A stretch of DNA of 64,000 nt from Roseateles oligotrophus (GCF_025717515.1 NZ_JAJIRN010000003.1:124001-188000); one strand, 5' to 3'; counted from the first letter of the stretch, positions 26,605 through 36,293 are shown. The notes: generated from the letters alone by a model not told the origin. Numbers and translations: made by a program.

Positions 26605-27471
26605 ATGTTCGACCACAACGAAACCCTCAGCGAAGCGCGCCAGCGCAATATCCACGATGCCTTGTTCGAGGACATCGGTATCCGCGACTGGACCGCGCAA
26701 CTGGTGCCGGCGGGCCGCCGCGTCAAGGCCCATGTGCGGGTACGCGAAGACGCGGTGCTGTGCGGGCGCGACTGGTTCGAGGGCGTGTTTGCCGCGCTTG
26801 ACGCCAGCAGCCGGATCGAGTGGCTGTATGCCGAAGGCGCCTTGATGGCGGCCGACACGGTGGTCTGCCGTATCGAGGCCGATGGCCGGCTGCTCTTGTC
26901 GGCCGAGCGGCCGGCGCTGAACTTCCTGCAACTGCTGTCGGCCACCGCGACGCTGACCCATGCGCATGTGACGGCGATTGCAGGCGCCAGCAGCAATCCG
27001 CGTGGCTGCCTGGTGCTGGACACGCGCAAGACATTGCCGGGCCTGCGCTTGGCGCAGAAATACGCGGTGCGGGTGGGCGGCGGTGCCAATCAGCGGCTGG
27101 CGCTGTATGACGGCATCCTGATCAAGGAGAACCATATCGCAGCGGCCGGCGGCGTCAGCGCGGCCTTGAAAGCGGCGCAAGCCTTGCACGCAGGCGTCAG
27201 CATCCAGGTTGAAGTCGAGTCAATGGCCGAACTTCAAGAGGCCTTGGAGGCGGGTGCGGTCAGTGTGCTGCTGGACGAATTCACCGAAGCGATGATGCGT
27301 GAGGCCGTGGCCCTGACGGCCGGCCGGGCGCTGCTGGAAGTCTCGGGCGGCGTGGCGCTGGATCAGCTGCGCTGGATCGCCGCCACCGGAGTCGACCGTA
27401 TTTCGATCGGCCGGCTGACCAAGGATGTGCGGGCGGTCGACTACTCGATGCGCGTGGACGGGCCGCTTTAA
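26605..27471 (+). CDS. nadC: Nicotinate-nucleotide pyrophosphorylase (carboxylating)
   Basis: A 288-residue quinolinate phosphoribosyltransferase that makes nicotinate mononucleotide from quinolinate and PRPP in de novo NAD synthesis. The family signatures are EDIGIRDWTAQLVPAGR near the start, ERPALNFLQLLSATAT, the substrate-binding VLDTRKTLPGLRLAQKYAVR and GGGANQRLALYDGILIKENH, then QVEVESMAELQEAL and the C-terminal EVSGGVALDQLRWIAATGVD. Length is normal. It lies 20 bp after the FAH-family gene. A 7-bp hairpin (CGGGCCG at 27459 with CGGCCCG at 27472) spans its stop codon, without a T-tract. Confidence 0.96.
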   Translation: MFDHNETLSEARQRNIHDALFEDIGIRDWTAQLVPAGRRVKAHVRVREDAVLCGRDWFEGVFAALDASSRIEWLYAEGALMAADTVVCRIEADGRLLLSAERPALNFLQLLSATATLTHAHVTAIAGASSNPRGCLVLDTRKTLPGLRLAQKYAVRVGGGANQRLALYDGILIKENHIAAAGGVSAALKAAQALHAGVSIQVEVESMAELQEALEAGAVSVLLDEFTEAMMREAVALTAGRALLEVSGGVALDQLRWIAATGVDRISIGRLTKDVRAVDYSMRVDGPL

Positions 27472-27491
27472 CGGCCCGCTCTGCGGAACGC

Positions 27492-27872
27492 TTACTTGCC
27501 GGCGCTTGGTGCGCGTGGCAGGCGTGGCGCCTTGACGCTGGGGCGGCCGGCGGCGGTTGGGTAGGCGTTCATCACGCGGTCCAGATCCACCGTCGTCAGG
27601 TAATGCGCGTACTGCTGCTCGGTGCAGTCCAGGCTCTGGCCGGCGACATGCTCGCCCTTGTACTGACCCTTGTGATACACAAAGGTGTACTCAGCCGCAC
27701 CGGCTGCTTGCGCCTGGTCGGCTTGCGCATAGTTGGCGCTGTACTTGCTCGCGCATTCACCGCGCAAGGCTTGGCCGGCGGCCGACTCGTTGGCGACGGG
27801 GCTGGCGGCTTGCGCACCCACGGCGATCAGGCTCAGGCCGATCAGGGCGATGGAATTGAATATGTGCGTCAT
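27492..27872 (-). CDS. Small exported hypothetical protein
   Basis: A 126-residue protein starting at the ATG at 27870-27872 after an AAAAGG site. A clear signal peptide (MTHIFNSIALIGLSLIAVGA, cleavage near AQA-A) directs it to the periplasm. The mature protein has two cysteines (GECASKY and SLDCTEQQYA) that could form a disulfide, and a positively charged proline-rich tail (SVKAPRLPRAPSAGK). No domain is recognised. It is convergent with nadC and has 137 bp of sequence before the next minus-strand gene. Confidence 0.7.
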   Translation of the reverse strand: MTHIFNSIALIGLSLIAVGAQAASPVANESAAGQALRGECASKYSANYAQADQAQAAGAAEYTFVYHKGQYKGEHVAGQSLDCTEQQYAHYLTTVDLDRVMNAYPTAAGRPSVKAPRLPRAPSAGK

Positions 27873-28009
27873 GGTGGTCAACCTTTTGTGTTGTAAGGGC
27901 CGTTCAATGGCCCGAATCTGTGCCGCACAGCTTAAGGCCGGCGGCCATACCGCGCCACCCCTGGCCAAGGGGGCGGGTCGGCCCTAGTTTGAGGAATAAG
28001 TCACGGAAA

Positions 28010-28762
28010 TCATGGCGATGTTGTCCAGGCATTCAGCCCATACCAGCCAAAGCCCAAGGTCCACAGCGTCTCGCTACGGCCGGCTTGCTGGCCGACCGTC
28101 ATGCTCAGACCAAACTTCTCCGGCGTCAGCCACCACAGCCCGCCGACGGTACGTTGGGTGCCGCCAAAAAGGCTGCGACGGTCATTGCTCAGGAGCTCGG
28201 CAAACAGCAGCCCCATTGGACTGGGCACCCAGACCAGCGCCAGGTTCAGCGCGGTGGCGGTCTGGCCGCTGGCGCGGTCTTGCTGCGGTCCCAGATTGGC
28301 ATGCAAGGCAAAGTCTTCGTTGACCACCAATGTCGCCAGGCCCAGCAAACCCTGGCCGGTGCGGCGCCAGCCCGCATTGCTCGGATGTTCGTAGCCCGCG
28401 CCCACCTTGAGGCCAAAGTTGATTTGCCCGGCCGCGGTCAGCAGCCCCCAGCTTTTGGGCACCCATTTGATGGCGAAGCCGGCCTCGCCGCGTATCTCAT
28501 CGCGCGGGTGAGGGTGGCTGTAGTCGAGGTCGATTTCCCAGCCCTCGGCGATGCCGCAGGCGGGTGCCAATACCAAGGCTCGGTTGCTGCCGGCCTTCTC
28601 GCCCCAGCCCTCAAGCTGGCAGCTGCCGGGGTCGGCGGTGCCGGCGTCATCGCTGGACAAAGGGCGTCCGGCTTGAGCAGGAATGGCGGCAGCCAGGGTC
28701 AAAGCCAAGCCGGCCATCATCGTCATGCTGCGGCTTGGCGCCAGTCGCTGATTCAGCTTCAT
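28010..28762 (-). CDS. Exported hypothetical protein, probable outer-membrane beta-barrel
   Basis: A 250-residue protein with an N-terminal signal peptide (MKLNQRLAPSRSMTMMAGLA to IPAQA) and a GAAAGG site before the ATG at 28760-28762. The mature chain alternates hydrophobic and polar residues in strand-like segments ending in aromatic residues (WEIDLDYSHPHP, GQINFGLKVGAGYEH, FALHANLGPQ, ALNLALVWVPSP, TLWTLGFGWYGL), as in small outer-membrane barrels. It begins GRPLSSDDAGTADPGSCQLE, a start seen in several hypothetical outer-membrane proteins. No function can be assigned. It is 32 bp downstream of the chemoreceptor gene in the opposite sense of distance (same strand, following it), so co-transcription is possible. 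Confidence 0.72.
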   Translation of the reverse strand: MKLNQRLAPSRSMTMMAGLALTLAAAIPAQAGRPLSSDDAGTADPGSCQLEGWGEKAGSNRALVLAPACGIAEGWEIDLDYSHPHPRDEIRGEAGFAIKWVPKSWGLLTAAGQINFGLKVGAGYEHPSNAGWRRTGQGLLGLATLVVNEDFALHANLGPQQDRASGQTATALNLALVWVPSPMGLLFAELLSNDRRSLFGGTQRTVGGLWWLTPEKFGLSMTVGQQAGRSETLWTLGFGWYGLNAWTTSP

Positions 28763-28793
28763 GAATGCCTTTCGAGGGTCGAACGGAGCCAAG

Positions 28794-30344
28794 TCAGACC
28801 TGGAAGCGATCGATATGTTGTTTCAGTTCGCCACCCATGCGGCGCAGGTTATCGGAGGAGGCGGTGGTTTCCTCCACCATCGCTGCGTTTTGCTGGGTCA
28901 TTTCGTCGAGCTGGCGAATCGCCTGTGAAACCTCCCCCAAACTGGTCGCCTGGTCTTGCGTGGCACTTGAAATCTCACTGATCATGGTCTGGACCTTTTG
29001 CACCGATTCGCGCAGCTCGTCCATGGTGTGGCGGGCTTTCTCGACCAAGCCGGCGCCATCATTGACGGTTTCGGTCGAGCGGGCGATCAGCGCGCCGATT
29101 TGCTTGGAGGCCTCGGCGCTGCGCTGTGCCAGGCTGCGCACCTCACTGGCCACCACGGCAAAGCCGCGCCCTTGCTCACCGGCACGGGCGGCCTCGACGG
29201 CGGCGTTCAGCGCCAGGATATTGGTCTGAAAGGCGATGCCATCGATCACCGAACTGATCTCGCCGATCTGGCGTGACGAAGCCTGAATCTGCTCCATCGT
29301 GCTGACCACCCGGCCCACCGCCGTGCCGCCGGCGTCGGCCGCCTGGCTGGTGGCGGTGGAAAGTTGATGCGCCTCTTGTGCCGAGGCCGAGGTACGCTGC
29401 ACGCTGCCATTGAGCTCCTGCGCGGTGGCCGCGACCTGCTCCAGATTGGCTGCCTGCTGCTCGGTTCGCGTACTCAGGTCATGGCTGGCATGGGCAATTT
29501 CGTCGCTGGCAGTGGCCACCGAGTTGACGTTGTCGCCGACCGCCTTGACCAATGCCGCCAGCGACTGCTGCATGGTGGCCATTGCCTGGATCACGCTGCC
29601 ATTGAAGGTGACGCCGCTGTGGTTCAAGGCGCGCAGGTCGCCGTCAGCAATCCGTTGAGCCACTTCGGCCAGGTCGGCGGGGTCGGCACCCAAACGATGC
29701 AGCACATAGCGGCGCAGCATGAAGCCCACCAAGAGCGCCGCAAATCCTGCCAGCAAGATGCCGGCGATGGCGGTCGCGCGCGCGCTGTCATAGGCCGCAG
29801 CGGCGGTCAGGCCGTCCTTTTTGGCCGCAGCCTCCATTTGGGTACTCAATTTGTCCAGCTTTTCGAGAATCTCGTCCTCCAGTCCGTCGTAGCGGCCATA
29901 GAGCAACTCGATGTATTCGTCTTTTTTGCCGGCCCGGATCAGCGTCAGAAGTTCGTCCACCACGGTGCGCGAGGTCAGGTTCTTGGCGATGATGTCCTTG
30001 GCTGCGGAGATTTCTTCTGCCGTGGCATCGCCGACTACGAATTGCTCGCCGATGTTTTTGATCGCTTCATTGCCTTGCTCGCGCAGCTTGCTCAGGGTGG
30101 CGATTTCGGCCTCATGTTTGGCGGCGGGCAAGAGGGCCAGATTGCGGATGGAGATGCCGCGCCCGTTGACCGAATCATTCAGCGCCGACAGCGCGGTCAG
30201 CTGCGGGATATTGTTGTCGGTGATGTCGTCATTGATGGTGTCCATGCGCCCCATCATCACCATGATGGCGGAGAGGATGGCCAAGAATATGGCCAGAAGC
30301 AGGAGGTTGGACAGCAGGATGCGTTGGGCCAAATTCAGCTTCAT
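28794..30344 (-). CDS. Methyl-accepting chemotaxis protein
   Basis: A 516-residue chemoreceptor. The ATG at 30344 is preferred because GGAG lies seven bases ahead; an ATG four codons upstream is in frame. A first transmembrane helix ([20 protein letters not shown]) is followed by a periplasmic four-helix bundle, a second membrane helix near residue 195 ([18 protein letters not shown]), a HAMP segment ([15 protein letters not shown]) and the long coiled-coil signalling domain. The kinase-contact hairpin [20 protein letters not shown] and [20 protein letters not shown] is intact. The C-terminus (HIDRFQV) carries no CheR-tether pentapeptide. The ligand is unknown and no che operon is nearby. Confidence 0.95.
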   Translation of the reverse strand: MKLNLAQRILLSNLLLLAIFLAILSAIMVMMGRMDTINDDITDNNIPQLTALSALNDSVNGRGISIRNLALLPAAKHEAEIATLSKLREQGNEAIKNIGEQFVVGDATAEEISAAKDIIAKNLTSRTVVDELLTLIRAGKKDEYIELLYGRYDGLEDEILEKLDKLSTQMEAAAKKDGLTAAAAYDSARATAIAGILLAGFAALLVGFMLRRYVLHRLGADPADLAEVAQRIADGDLRALNHSGVTFNGSVIQAMATMQQSLAALVKAVGDNVNSVATASDEIAHASHDLSTRTEQQAANLEQVAATAQELNGSVQRTSASAQEAHQLSTATSQAADAGGTAVGRVVSTMEQIQASSRQIGEISSVIDGIAFQTNILALNAAVEAARAGEQGRGFAVVASEVRSLAQRSAEASKQIGALIARSTETVNDGAGLVEKARHTMDELRESVQKVQTMISEISSATQDQATSLGEVSQAIRQLDEMTQQNAAMVEETTASSDNLRRMGGELKQHIDRFQV

Positions 30345-30537
30345 GCGGAACTCCATGACAAGTATTCTTCCGAGTGTTGGGCAAAGCGGCGCGCAGTTCC
30401 CAGCTATCGGCGCTGTATTTGAGAACTTGAGCGGCGTCCATCATCTGGCGAATCTGCGGCGATCGAGCGTCGAATTGCCGGCTGTATTGCCAACTGTTCT
30501 TGCTTGCGCAGGTGGCTTGGCGGCTTAGACTTGGCGG

Positions 30538-32310
30538 GTGAGTTCGACCCTCTGCATTGCTGTGACCGCTCGGCGCTGGGGGCTGTCTTTGTTGGCAGCC
30601 ACCGTGGCGGGGTGGTCGCGGGTATTGATGCTGGCGCTGCTCTTGTTGTCCATTGCCGGGTCAAATGCCGCCGAGCCGCTGCGTTTGACCGAGTTGCCCG
30701 TCGGTCCGCTGGGGCTGCAGGCGGAAATATTTGTTGAAACGTCCGCAGCGCCGCTGGACTTGACGCAGGCGCAGGCGCTGCACCGGGCGGGCAAATTCAG
30801 CGCCGGTCAGCAGCAAATACTCAATCTTGGTATCGGCGCCCGCCCGCTATGGGTGCGTCTGGCGCTCAACAATCCGGGCGAGCCGCTGATGGCGATGCGC
30901 TTGCTGGCCGGCAGCACCTGGCTGGACAGCATCGAGCTCTATCTATTGCACGAAGGCCGGCTGGTCAGCCACCTGCAGAGCGGCGATGAGCAGCCCAAAG
31001 CGCCGGGCCTGACCCCGGCCATCGGTTTCGTGTTCCCCATCAGCTTGGCGGCCGGCGTCAGCGAGGTGTATTTGCGTGTCGCCTCGGTCGACCCGATGGT
31101 CTTGCCGCTGGACTTGCTGACCGTCGCGCAGTTCGCGCAGCGTGAGCGGGAGATCAGCTATTTTTACGGTTTTGTCTACGGTTTCCTGCTCGCGCTGTGC
31201 AGCTACAACCTGCTGCTGTTCGCCGGGCTTCGCCAGCGCAGCTACCTCTACTACGCGCTTTACCTGGCCACGCTGATTGCGATGAATCTGGCTTACACCG
31301 GTCATGGCTATGCCTGGTTTTGGCCTGGGGACGTGTATTTCCAGCGTTATGTAATTCTGGTTTTGATGCTGCTGTTCGGCTGCAGCGGCCTGCTCTTTGC
31401 TTCGCGTTTTCTGGCGCTGGCGGAGCATGCTTCACGGGTCTTGCGAGGCGTGGCTTGGTCTTGCGCTGCGGCTGCGCTCGCTATGCTGGTGGCGGTGCTG
31501 AGCGATTTTCACCACGCTGCGGCCTTGCTGGCTTTCAGCTTTGTGGCCTTGTTCGCGGTCGCCATGGTGGGCCTGGGCTTGCTGACCTTGCGGCGCGGCC
31601 GGCGGGCCGGCTTTTACTTCTTGATTGCCGCACTCTGCGGCATGCTGGGTACCTTGGTCACGGCCTTGTCGGTCTGGGGCTTTCTGCCCTTTCTCCCGTG
31701 GACCTTCCATGCGCTGGAGATCGGCTTCATCCTGGAGGCCAGCCTGCTGGCCTTGGCGCTGGCCCATTGGGTGCGACAACAGCAAGACGCTGCACTGCGA
31801 GCCGAGCAGATCGCACGTTTGGACCCCTTGACCCAGTTGCGCAACCGGCGCGCCTTTCTGGAGCAAGCGGCTGCGCCCTGGAGCACCGCGCTGCGCAATG
31901 GGCGGCCGCTCAGTTTGATCATGTTGGACCTCGACCATTTCAAGCAGATCAATGACCAACTTGGTCATGCCGCAGGCGACCGGGCCTTGATCAAAGTGGC
32001 GCGTTTGCTCGAACAGGGCTGCCGCGCCGGCGATATCTTGGCGCGCTGGGGCGGCGAGGAACTGGTGCTGCTGATGCCGGAGACCGACCTTGGCCAAGCC
32101 TGCATGCTGGCCGAACGCCTGCGGGTGGCGATCGCGCAAAGCCGGCCGGCGCTCAACAATGTGGCGCCCGAGTTGACGGCCAGCATCGGTGTGGCCGAGC
32201 GCGGCGAGGCCTTGTGCCTGGAGGACTTGATCAACGCGGCCGATGCCAAGCTCTTTGAAGCCAAGCATCTGGGCCGCAACCGGGTGGCGCCAAATCTAGC
32301 TTTGCCTTAG
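30538..32310 (+). CDS. Diguanylate cyclase with 7TMR-DISM sensor
   Basis: A 590-residue protein beginning at a GTG (30538). After a signal-like helix, residues about 45-190 form the extracellular 7TMR-DISMED2 beta-domain (LWVRLALNNPGEPLMAMRLL, LDSIELYLLHEGRLV), then seven membrane helices (from YFYGFVYGFLLALCSYNLLL) and a C-terminal GGDEF domain. The cyclase markers are DPLTQLRNRRAF, MLDLDHFKQINDQLGHAAG and the signature RWGGEELVLLMP. An RxxD inhibitory site (RAGD) is five residues before GGEEL. The DISMED2 domain is carbohydrate-binding-like, so an external sugar or cell-wall signal is plausible. It overlaps the convergent parA-like gene by 15 bp. Confidence 0.93.
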   Translation: MSSTLCIAVTARRWGLSLLAATVAGWSRVLMLALLLLSIAGSNAAEPLRLTELPVGPLGLQAEIFVETSAAPLDLTQAQALHRAGKFSAGQQQILNLGIGARPLWVRLALNNPGEPLMAMRLLAGSTWLDSIELYLLHEGRLVSHLQSGDEQPKAPGLTPAIGFVFPISLAAGVSEVYLRVASVDPMVLPLDLLTVAQFAQREREISYFYGFVYGFLLALCSYNLLLFAGLRQRSYLYYALYLATLIAMNLAYTGHGYAWFWPGDVYFQRYVILVLMLLFGCSGLLFASRFLALAEHASRVLRGVAWSCAAAALAMLVAVLSDFHHAAALLAFSFVALFAVAMVGLGLLTLRRGRRAGFYFLIAALCGMLGTLVTALSVWGFLPFLPWTFHALEIGFILEASLLALALAHWVRQQQDAALRAEQIARLDPLTQLRNRRAFLEQAAAPWSTALRNGRPLSLIMLDLDHFKQINDQLGHAAGDRALIKVARLLEQGCRAGDILARWGGEELVLLMPETDLGQACMLAERLRVAIAQSRPALNNVAPELTASIGVAERGEALCLEDLINAADAKLFEAKHLGRNRVAPNLALP

Positions 32311-33066
32311 CCCCTCGTACAGCGCGACGAATTCCTGCGTGAGCTTGTGGCGCGGGTCCAGGTGAATCATCGGCCGCGCCAATTCATGCGACTCCTTGAC
32401 CTTCACGCTGGCGCTGAGGTATGGCGTTAGCACCGGCAGGCCTTCGTCTATCAAGGCCTGCACCGTGCGCTGCGGCAGCGCGGCGCGGGCCTGGAATTGG
32501 TTGACGATGATGCCCTCGACCTCCAGATCGGCGTTGTGATCGGCCTGGATTTCCTTGACGTTTTCCAGCAATTCATAAAGCGCACGGCGCGCGAACTCGT
32601 CACAGTCAAACGGGATCAGGCAGGTCTCGGCCGCGATCAGCGCCGAGCGGGTGTAGAAGTTCAGCGAGGGCGGCGTGTCGATCCAGATCTCGTCGTAGTC
32701 CTCGCTCAAGTCGGTCAAGGCCTCGCGCAGCTTGTAGATCTTGTAGCGGCTCTCGAGCTTGCTGTGCAACTCGTCCAGCAAGGGGCTGGCCGGCATCAGA
32801 TGCAGGTTTTCCCACGGCGTTTCGATGATGAAGTCGCTGGTTTTGGGCGCGCGAACGCTGAACTTCAGCGTGGTCTCGAAGAATTCGGCCGCACCCGGCG
32901 TGGCCTCATCGGCCGCCTCGCCGAGCAGATAGCGGCTGGAGTTGCCCTGCCTATCCAGATCGACCAGCAGCGTGCGCCGGCCCTGTTGAGCGGCAATCGC
33001 CGCGAGGTTGCTGGTGATGGTGGACTTGCCGACACCACCTTTTTGATTGAAAACAACGCGGCGCAT
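32296..33066 (-). CDS. ParA family ATPase (orphan)
   Basis: A 256-residue deviant-Walker ATPase starting at the ATG at 33064-33066. The P-loop is at the N-terminus, VVFNQKGGVGKSTITSNLAA, followed by LLVDLDRQGNSS, the Walker-B-like EIWIDTPPSLNFYTRSAL and the C-terminal VSEGLPVLTPYLSASVKVKE-type segment. No ParB gene or parS-like repeats lie next to it, and the upstream 230 bp hold no other gene, so it is an orphan rather than a chromosome partition pair. Such proteins position chemoreceptors, carboxysomes, storage granules or other cargo on the nucleoid. Confidence 0.9.
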   Translation of the reverse strand: MRRVVFNQKGGVGKSTITSNLAAIAAQQGRRTLLVDLDRQGNSSRYLLGEAADEATPGAAEFFETTLKFSVRAPKTSDFIIETPWENLHLMPASPLLDELHSKLESRYKIYKLREALTDLSEDYDEIWIDTPPSLNFYTRSALIAAETCLIPFDCDEFARRALYELLENVKEIQADHNADLEVEGIIVNQFQARAALPQRTVQALIDEGLPVLTPYLSASVKVKESHELARPMIHLDPRHKLTQEFVALYEGLRQS

Positions 33067-33297
33067 TCGCTTATCCCTGGCTGAGCTGCAATGACCGTAT
33101 TGTGCACTGCAGCAAGTGCGCGCCGGCTGCGGGTATCCGCCAGCAACTTCCAATATTCACCCCTCACCCCCCTCATCCGGGGTGTCTAGGGCAGGTCTAT
33201 GTTTGCTTTGATGACAGCCCCCATAAAACTGTCACAGGTCGCGGCCACACTGGCCCCGCCTCGGCGCTTCCAGCCGTTTTCTCCCATCTTGCACAGC

Positions 33298-34341
33298 ATG
33301 AAACTCAAACATTTGATCCTCGCCCTCGTGGCGCTCCAGGCCAGCAGCGGCTTTGCCCAGGCCGGCAATTCCATCAACTTGGCCAACTATCAGGTCAGCG
33401 CCGGCTATGCCTTGGACATCCTGGCCGGCGCCGGCGCCGGTGCAGGCCAGATTTCGGGCCTGGAGGCTTCGGCCGTCACCTATGCGCGCGATCGCGGCAC
33501 GCTGTTCTTCGTCGGCGATGAAGGCACCGGCGTGGTCGAGATCTCCCGCACCGGCCAGACCCTGGGCAAGATGAGCTTCGACTGGACCGGCAGCGGCAGC
33601 AAAAAGCATGACACCGAAGGCCTGGCCTATTTGGGCGGCGGCGTGCTGGTGGTCAGCGAAGAGCGCCTGCAGGATGTGTACAAGTTCAGCTTCGCGAACG
33701 GCGGCAGCGCCCTGCTGAAGAACAGCTTTGTCTCCATCGCCAATGATGTGGTCGGCAACAATGGCATCGAAGGTATCAGTTATGACGCTCGCAATGGCGG
33801 CAGCTTTGTCACCATCAAACAGCAGACGCCGCAGAACATCCTGGCCGGTTCGCTGACTTTCGCGGCGGCCACCGGCAACCCGCCTTCGACCTCGGGCGAT
33901 GGGTCCACCCCACCGGGCGGCGGCGTGGCCTCGATGAGCAGCCTGTTCGACCCGACCTTGATGGGCCTGGGCACCTTGTCGGATGTGCAAACTCTGTCTT
34001 CGGTGGACGCCTTGCTTGGCAGCGCTGCGGCCGACAATCTGCTGGTGCTGAGCCTGGGCTCGCGCAAGCTGGTCGAAGTGAACCGCCAGGGTCAGGTCTT
34101 GAGCAGCTTTGATCTCGGCAATGTGCTGCCGAACAACGGCATCGAAGGCGTGACCATCGACGAATTGGGCAATATCTATTTGGTCGCCGAGCAAGACCAG
34201 ACCGGCGGCGCCGCGCTGGGCGTCAAATCGCAGCTGATCGTGTTGTCGGCCATGGCACCGGTGCCCGAGCCGGCGACTTATGGCTTGATGGCCTTGGGTC
34301 TGGGCCTGCTCGGCCTGCGTGCGCGTCGCCGCCAGGCTTAA
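33298..34341 (+). CDS. SdiA-regulated domain protein with PEP-CTERM sorting signal
   Basis: A 347-residue exported protein. The signal peptide is MKLKHLILALVALQASSGFA. The body looks like the SdiA-regulated beta-propeller fold: VTYARDRGTLFFVGDEGTGV, DTEGLAYLGGGVLVVSEERL, NGIEGVTIDELGNIYLVAEQ. The C-terminus is a full PEP-CTERM signal, VPEPATYGLMALGLGLLGLR followed by a basic cluster. In bacteria that carry exosortase this tail directs sorting to the surface, often with exopolysaccharide. A glycine- and serine-rich insert (DGSTPPGGGVA) sits in the middle. No exosortase gene is in the window. Confidence 0.9.
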   Translation: MKLKHLILALVALQASSGFAQAGNSINLANYQVSAGYALDILAGAGAGAGQISGLEASAVTYARDRGTLFFVGDEGTGVVEISRTGQTLGKMSFDWTGSGSKKHDTEGLAYLGGGVLVVSEERLQDVYKFSFANGGSALLKNSFVSIANDVVGNNGIEGISYDARNGGSFVTIKQQTPQNILAGSLTFAAATGNPPSTSGDGSTPPGGGVASMSSLFDPTLMGLGTLSDVQTLSSVDALLGSAAADNLLVLSLGSRKLVEVNRQGQVLSSFDLGNVLPNNGIEGVTIDELGNIYLVAEQDQTGGAALGVKSQLIVLSAMAPVPEPATYGLMALGLGLLGLRARRRQA

Positions 34342-35261
34342 TGAGCTCGCAGAGCGGGCCGTTCTTGATCGGGGACGGGCCCACGCAGCAGCGGACCCAG
34401 ATGGGCGATCTGCTGCTGTGACTGCGCCCACAAAACGCCGCGCGCAAAGGCGGCCGGCGCGAGCAAGCTCGCTTGCGCTTGGCCCAAGTCCAGCAGCAAG
34501 GTCCGGGCGACTTCGGCGTCATTGAGTTGGCCCAGCAATTCTTGCAAGTCGCTCAGCCTGGCGAGCCTGGCGATGGCCTTCTTTGCTTCGATGGAGCGGA
34601 AAAACTCGGTCGCATAACGCAGCTTTTTGACGGCGATGCGCAGCCTGTGCCGAGCGTCCCCTCCGGCTTGTTCTTGCAAGGCCATTGCGCAGGCCTGCAT
34701 CTTCTTCTTGCGCCGCCGCAGCATGGACGCAGCCGCCGGCGCCAGTTCCGCATCGAGCTCTTCCTGGCAAGGGCAATCAGCACGCCAAGCTGCGGCCTTG
34801 AGCCATTGTTCCAAGCGCCCCATCAGGGTCCGGTAGCGCGCGGAGTTCAGCGCCAGCACGGCCGCGCGGCGGCGCCGTCGCGCCAGGGTCAATGCGGCTT
34901 TTTGCAGGGCATTCAAGCTTTCGTCGGGGCAGGCCGCTATCAAGGCAGGCAAGGTCGTTGCGGCCAGCACTTCGGCATCGCGCGCCTTGCCCAGCGACTG
35001 CGACAGCCATTCGATCTCATCGGCCAAACCGGGCGGCAGCGCAATCCATGGTTTGAATAGACTCAAGCCCGAGCGCAAGCGCCGCAGGCCGACGCGCATC
35101 TGGTGCACGAACTCGGGGTCAACGCTGCCCCGCAAGCCGGCCTCATTGGCACGCATTTGCTTCAGGCAGTTGCGGGCGATTGTCACAAAGCCTTGCTCCA
35201 ACGTGATGCCGGCGCGAAATTTGATTTCGGTGGCTTTTGACGGTTCAAGCGACTTGGGCAT
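34338..35261 (-). CDS. CHAD domain-containing protein
   Basis: A 307-residue protein made almost entirely of one CHAD domain. Conserved histidines and basic helices are visible in DPEFVHQMRVGLRRLRSGLS, ARDAEVLAATTLPAL and DARHRLRIAVKKLRYATEFF. The domain binds polyphosphate and is often linked to CYTH triphosphatases; no CYTH domain is present here. It overlaps the convergent PEP-CTERM gene by four bases (34338-34341) and runs in the same direction as the EamA transporter gene upstream, 36 bp away. A role in polyphosphate granules is an inference from the domain. Confidence 0.92.
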   Translation of the reverse strand: MPKSLEPSKATEIKFRAGITLEQGFVTIARNCLKQMRANEAGLRGSVDPEFVHQMRVGLRRLRSGLSLFKPWIALPPGLADEIEWLSQSLGKARDAEVLAATTLPALIAACPDESLNALQKAALTLARRRRRAAVLALNSARYRTLMGRLEQWLKAAAWRADCPCQEELDAELAPAAASMLRRRKKKMQACAMALQEQAGGDARHRLRIAVKKLRYATEFFRSIEAKKAIARLARLSDLQELLGQLNDAEVARTLLLDLGQAQASLLAPAAFARGVLWAQSQQQIAHLGPLLRGPVPDQERPALRAH

Positions 35262-35297
35262 GGTGGGTTTGATGGGCTGCTTAAGTAGCAGCTTAGC

Positions 35298-36203
35298 TCA
35301 GCTGCGCCTTGTGCCGCTCCAGAGCGCCGCCAGCACGATCAAGCTGCCGCCGGCCCAAGCCAGCGGGCTCAGCGATTCACCCAGCCACAGCACCGCGAAC
35401 AGCGCGCCAAAGGCCGGCTCGCTGCCGGTCAGTAGCGCGACGCGGCTGGGCGAGCTGTGCTTGAGCGCCCAGTTCTGCGCAAAAAAGGCGAACACGGTGC
35501 AGCCCAGCACCAGGTAGACACTGGCCAGCCAGAAGCCGGCATCGCCGGGCAGCGCCGGCAGGCCGGCCGGCGAGAGCAGGGCCAGGCTCAGGCTGCCCAG
35601 GCCTATCACGCCGGACTGCACCGCCGTCAAGGCCAAGGCCGGGGCGTGTCGGTCGCGGGTCAGCTTGTTCGTCATGCAAACGGTGACGGCGCGCAGCAGC
35701 GCGGCGGCCAGCATCAAGCCGTCACCCAGCCCGATATGGCCCAGCAAGCCGCCGTTGGTGGCGCCGCTCAACAAGGCCGCACCGAACAGCGAAACGGCCG
35801 CGAAGCCCAGCATTGCCGGCGCCGGCCGCCGCCCGAGCAAGCCCCATTCGACAAAGGGCGTGAACACCACGCACAAGCTGATCAAAAAGGCCGCGTTGCT
35901 GGCCTGTGTCAGCGCCAGGCCAAAGGTCTCGCACAAGAAGATCGACAGCATCAGCGCCCCCAGCGGCAGGCCGCTGAGCAGTGCATCGCGGCGCTGCGCG
36001 GCATCGGCCCGCAGCAGCGCCGGCAGCAATAGGGCGAAGGTGATCAAGAAGCGCAGCGCCAAGAAGCCCAGCACCGGGTAGAAAGCTAGCGCGCCCTTGG
36101 CCACGCCGTAGCTGCTGCCCCAGACCATCGCGACCCCCAAAAGCATCAGATCGGACAGGTGCAACAAATGCGATTTCGGGCGGGGCAGGCTCAGGGTGGA
36201 CAT
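35298..36203 (-). CDS. EamA/DMT family transporter
   Basis: A 301-residue inner-membrane protein with ten predicted helices arranged as two EamA repeats (LMLLGVAMVWGSSYGVAKGA in the first; GLGSLSLALLSPAGLPA and AFFAQNWALKHSSPSRVALL in the second). The start at the ATG at 36201-36203 (MSTLSLPRPKSHLLHLSDLM) is preferred over a longer open frame that is antisense to the LysR gene. The family exports amino acids, nucleotides or other metabolites; the cargo is unknown. It is divergent from a LysR regulator with only 90 bp of AT-rich sequence between them, so that regulator most likely controls it. Confidence 0.92.
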   Translation of the reverse strand: MSTLSLPRPKSHLLHLSDLMLLGVAMVWGSSYGVAKGALAFYPVLGFLALRFLITFALLLPALLRADAAQRRDALLSGLPLGALMLSIFLCETFGLALTQASNAAFLISLCVVFTPFVEWGLLGRRPAPAMLGFAAVSLFGAALLSGATNGGLLGHIGLGDGLMLAAALLRAVTVCMTNKLTRDRHAPALALTAVQSGVIGLGSLSLALLSPAGLPALPGDAGFWLASVYLVLGCTVFAFFAQNWALKHSSPSRVALLTGSEPAFGALFAVLWLGESLSPLAWAGGSLIVLAALWSGTRRS

Positions 36204-36293
36204 GGTTTTTATCGGAAATTCAAAGCGAGGCCGAATTATTTGCTTTTGCGCCTTTGGTGATAATCCAGCGAATCGGAATAGCAGTTGTGCGCC

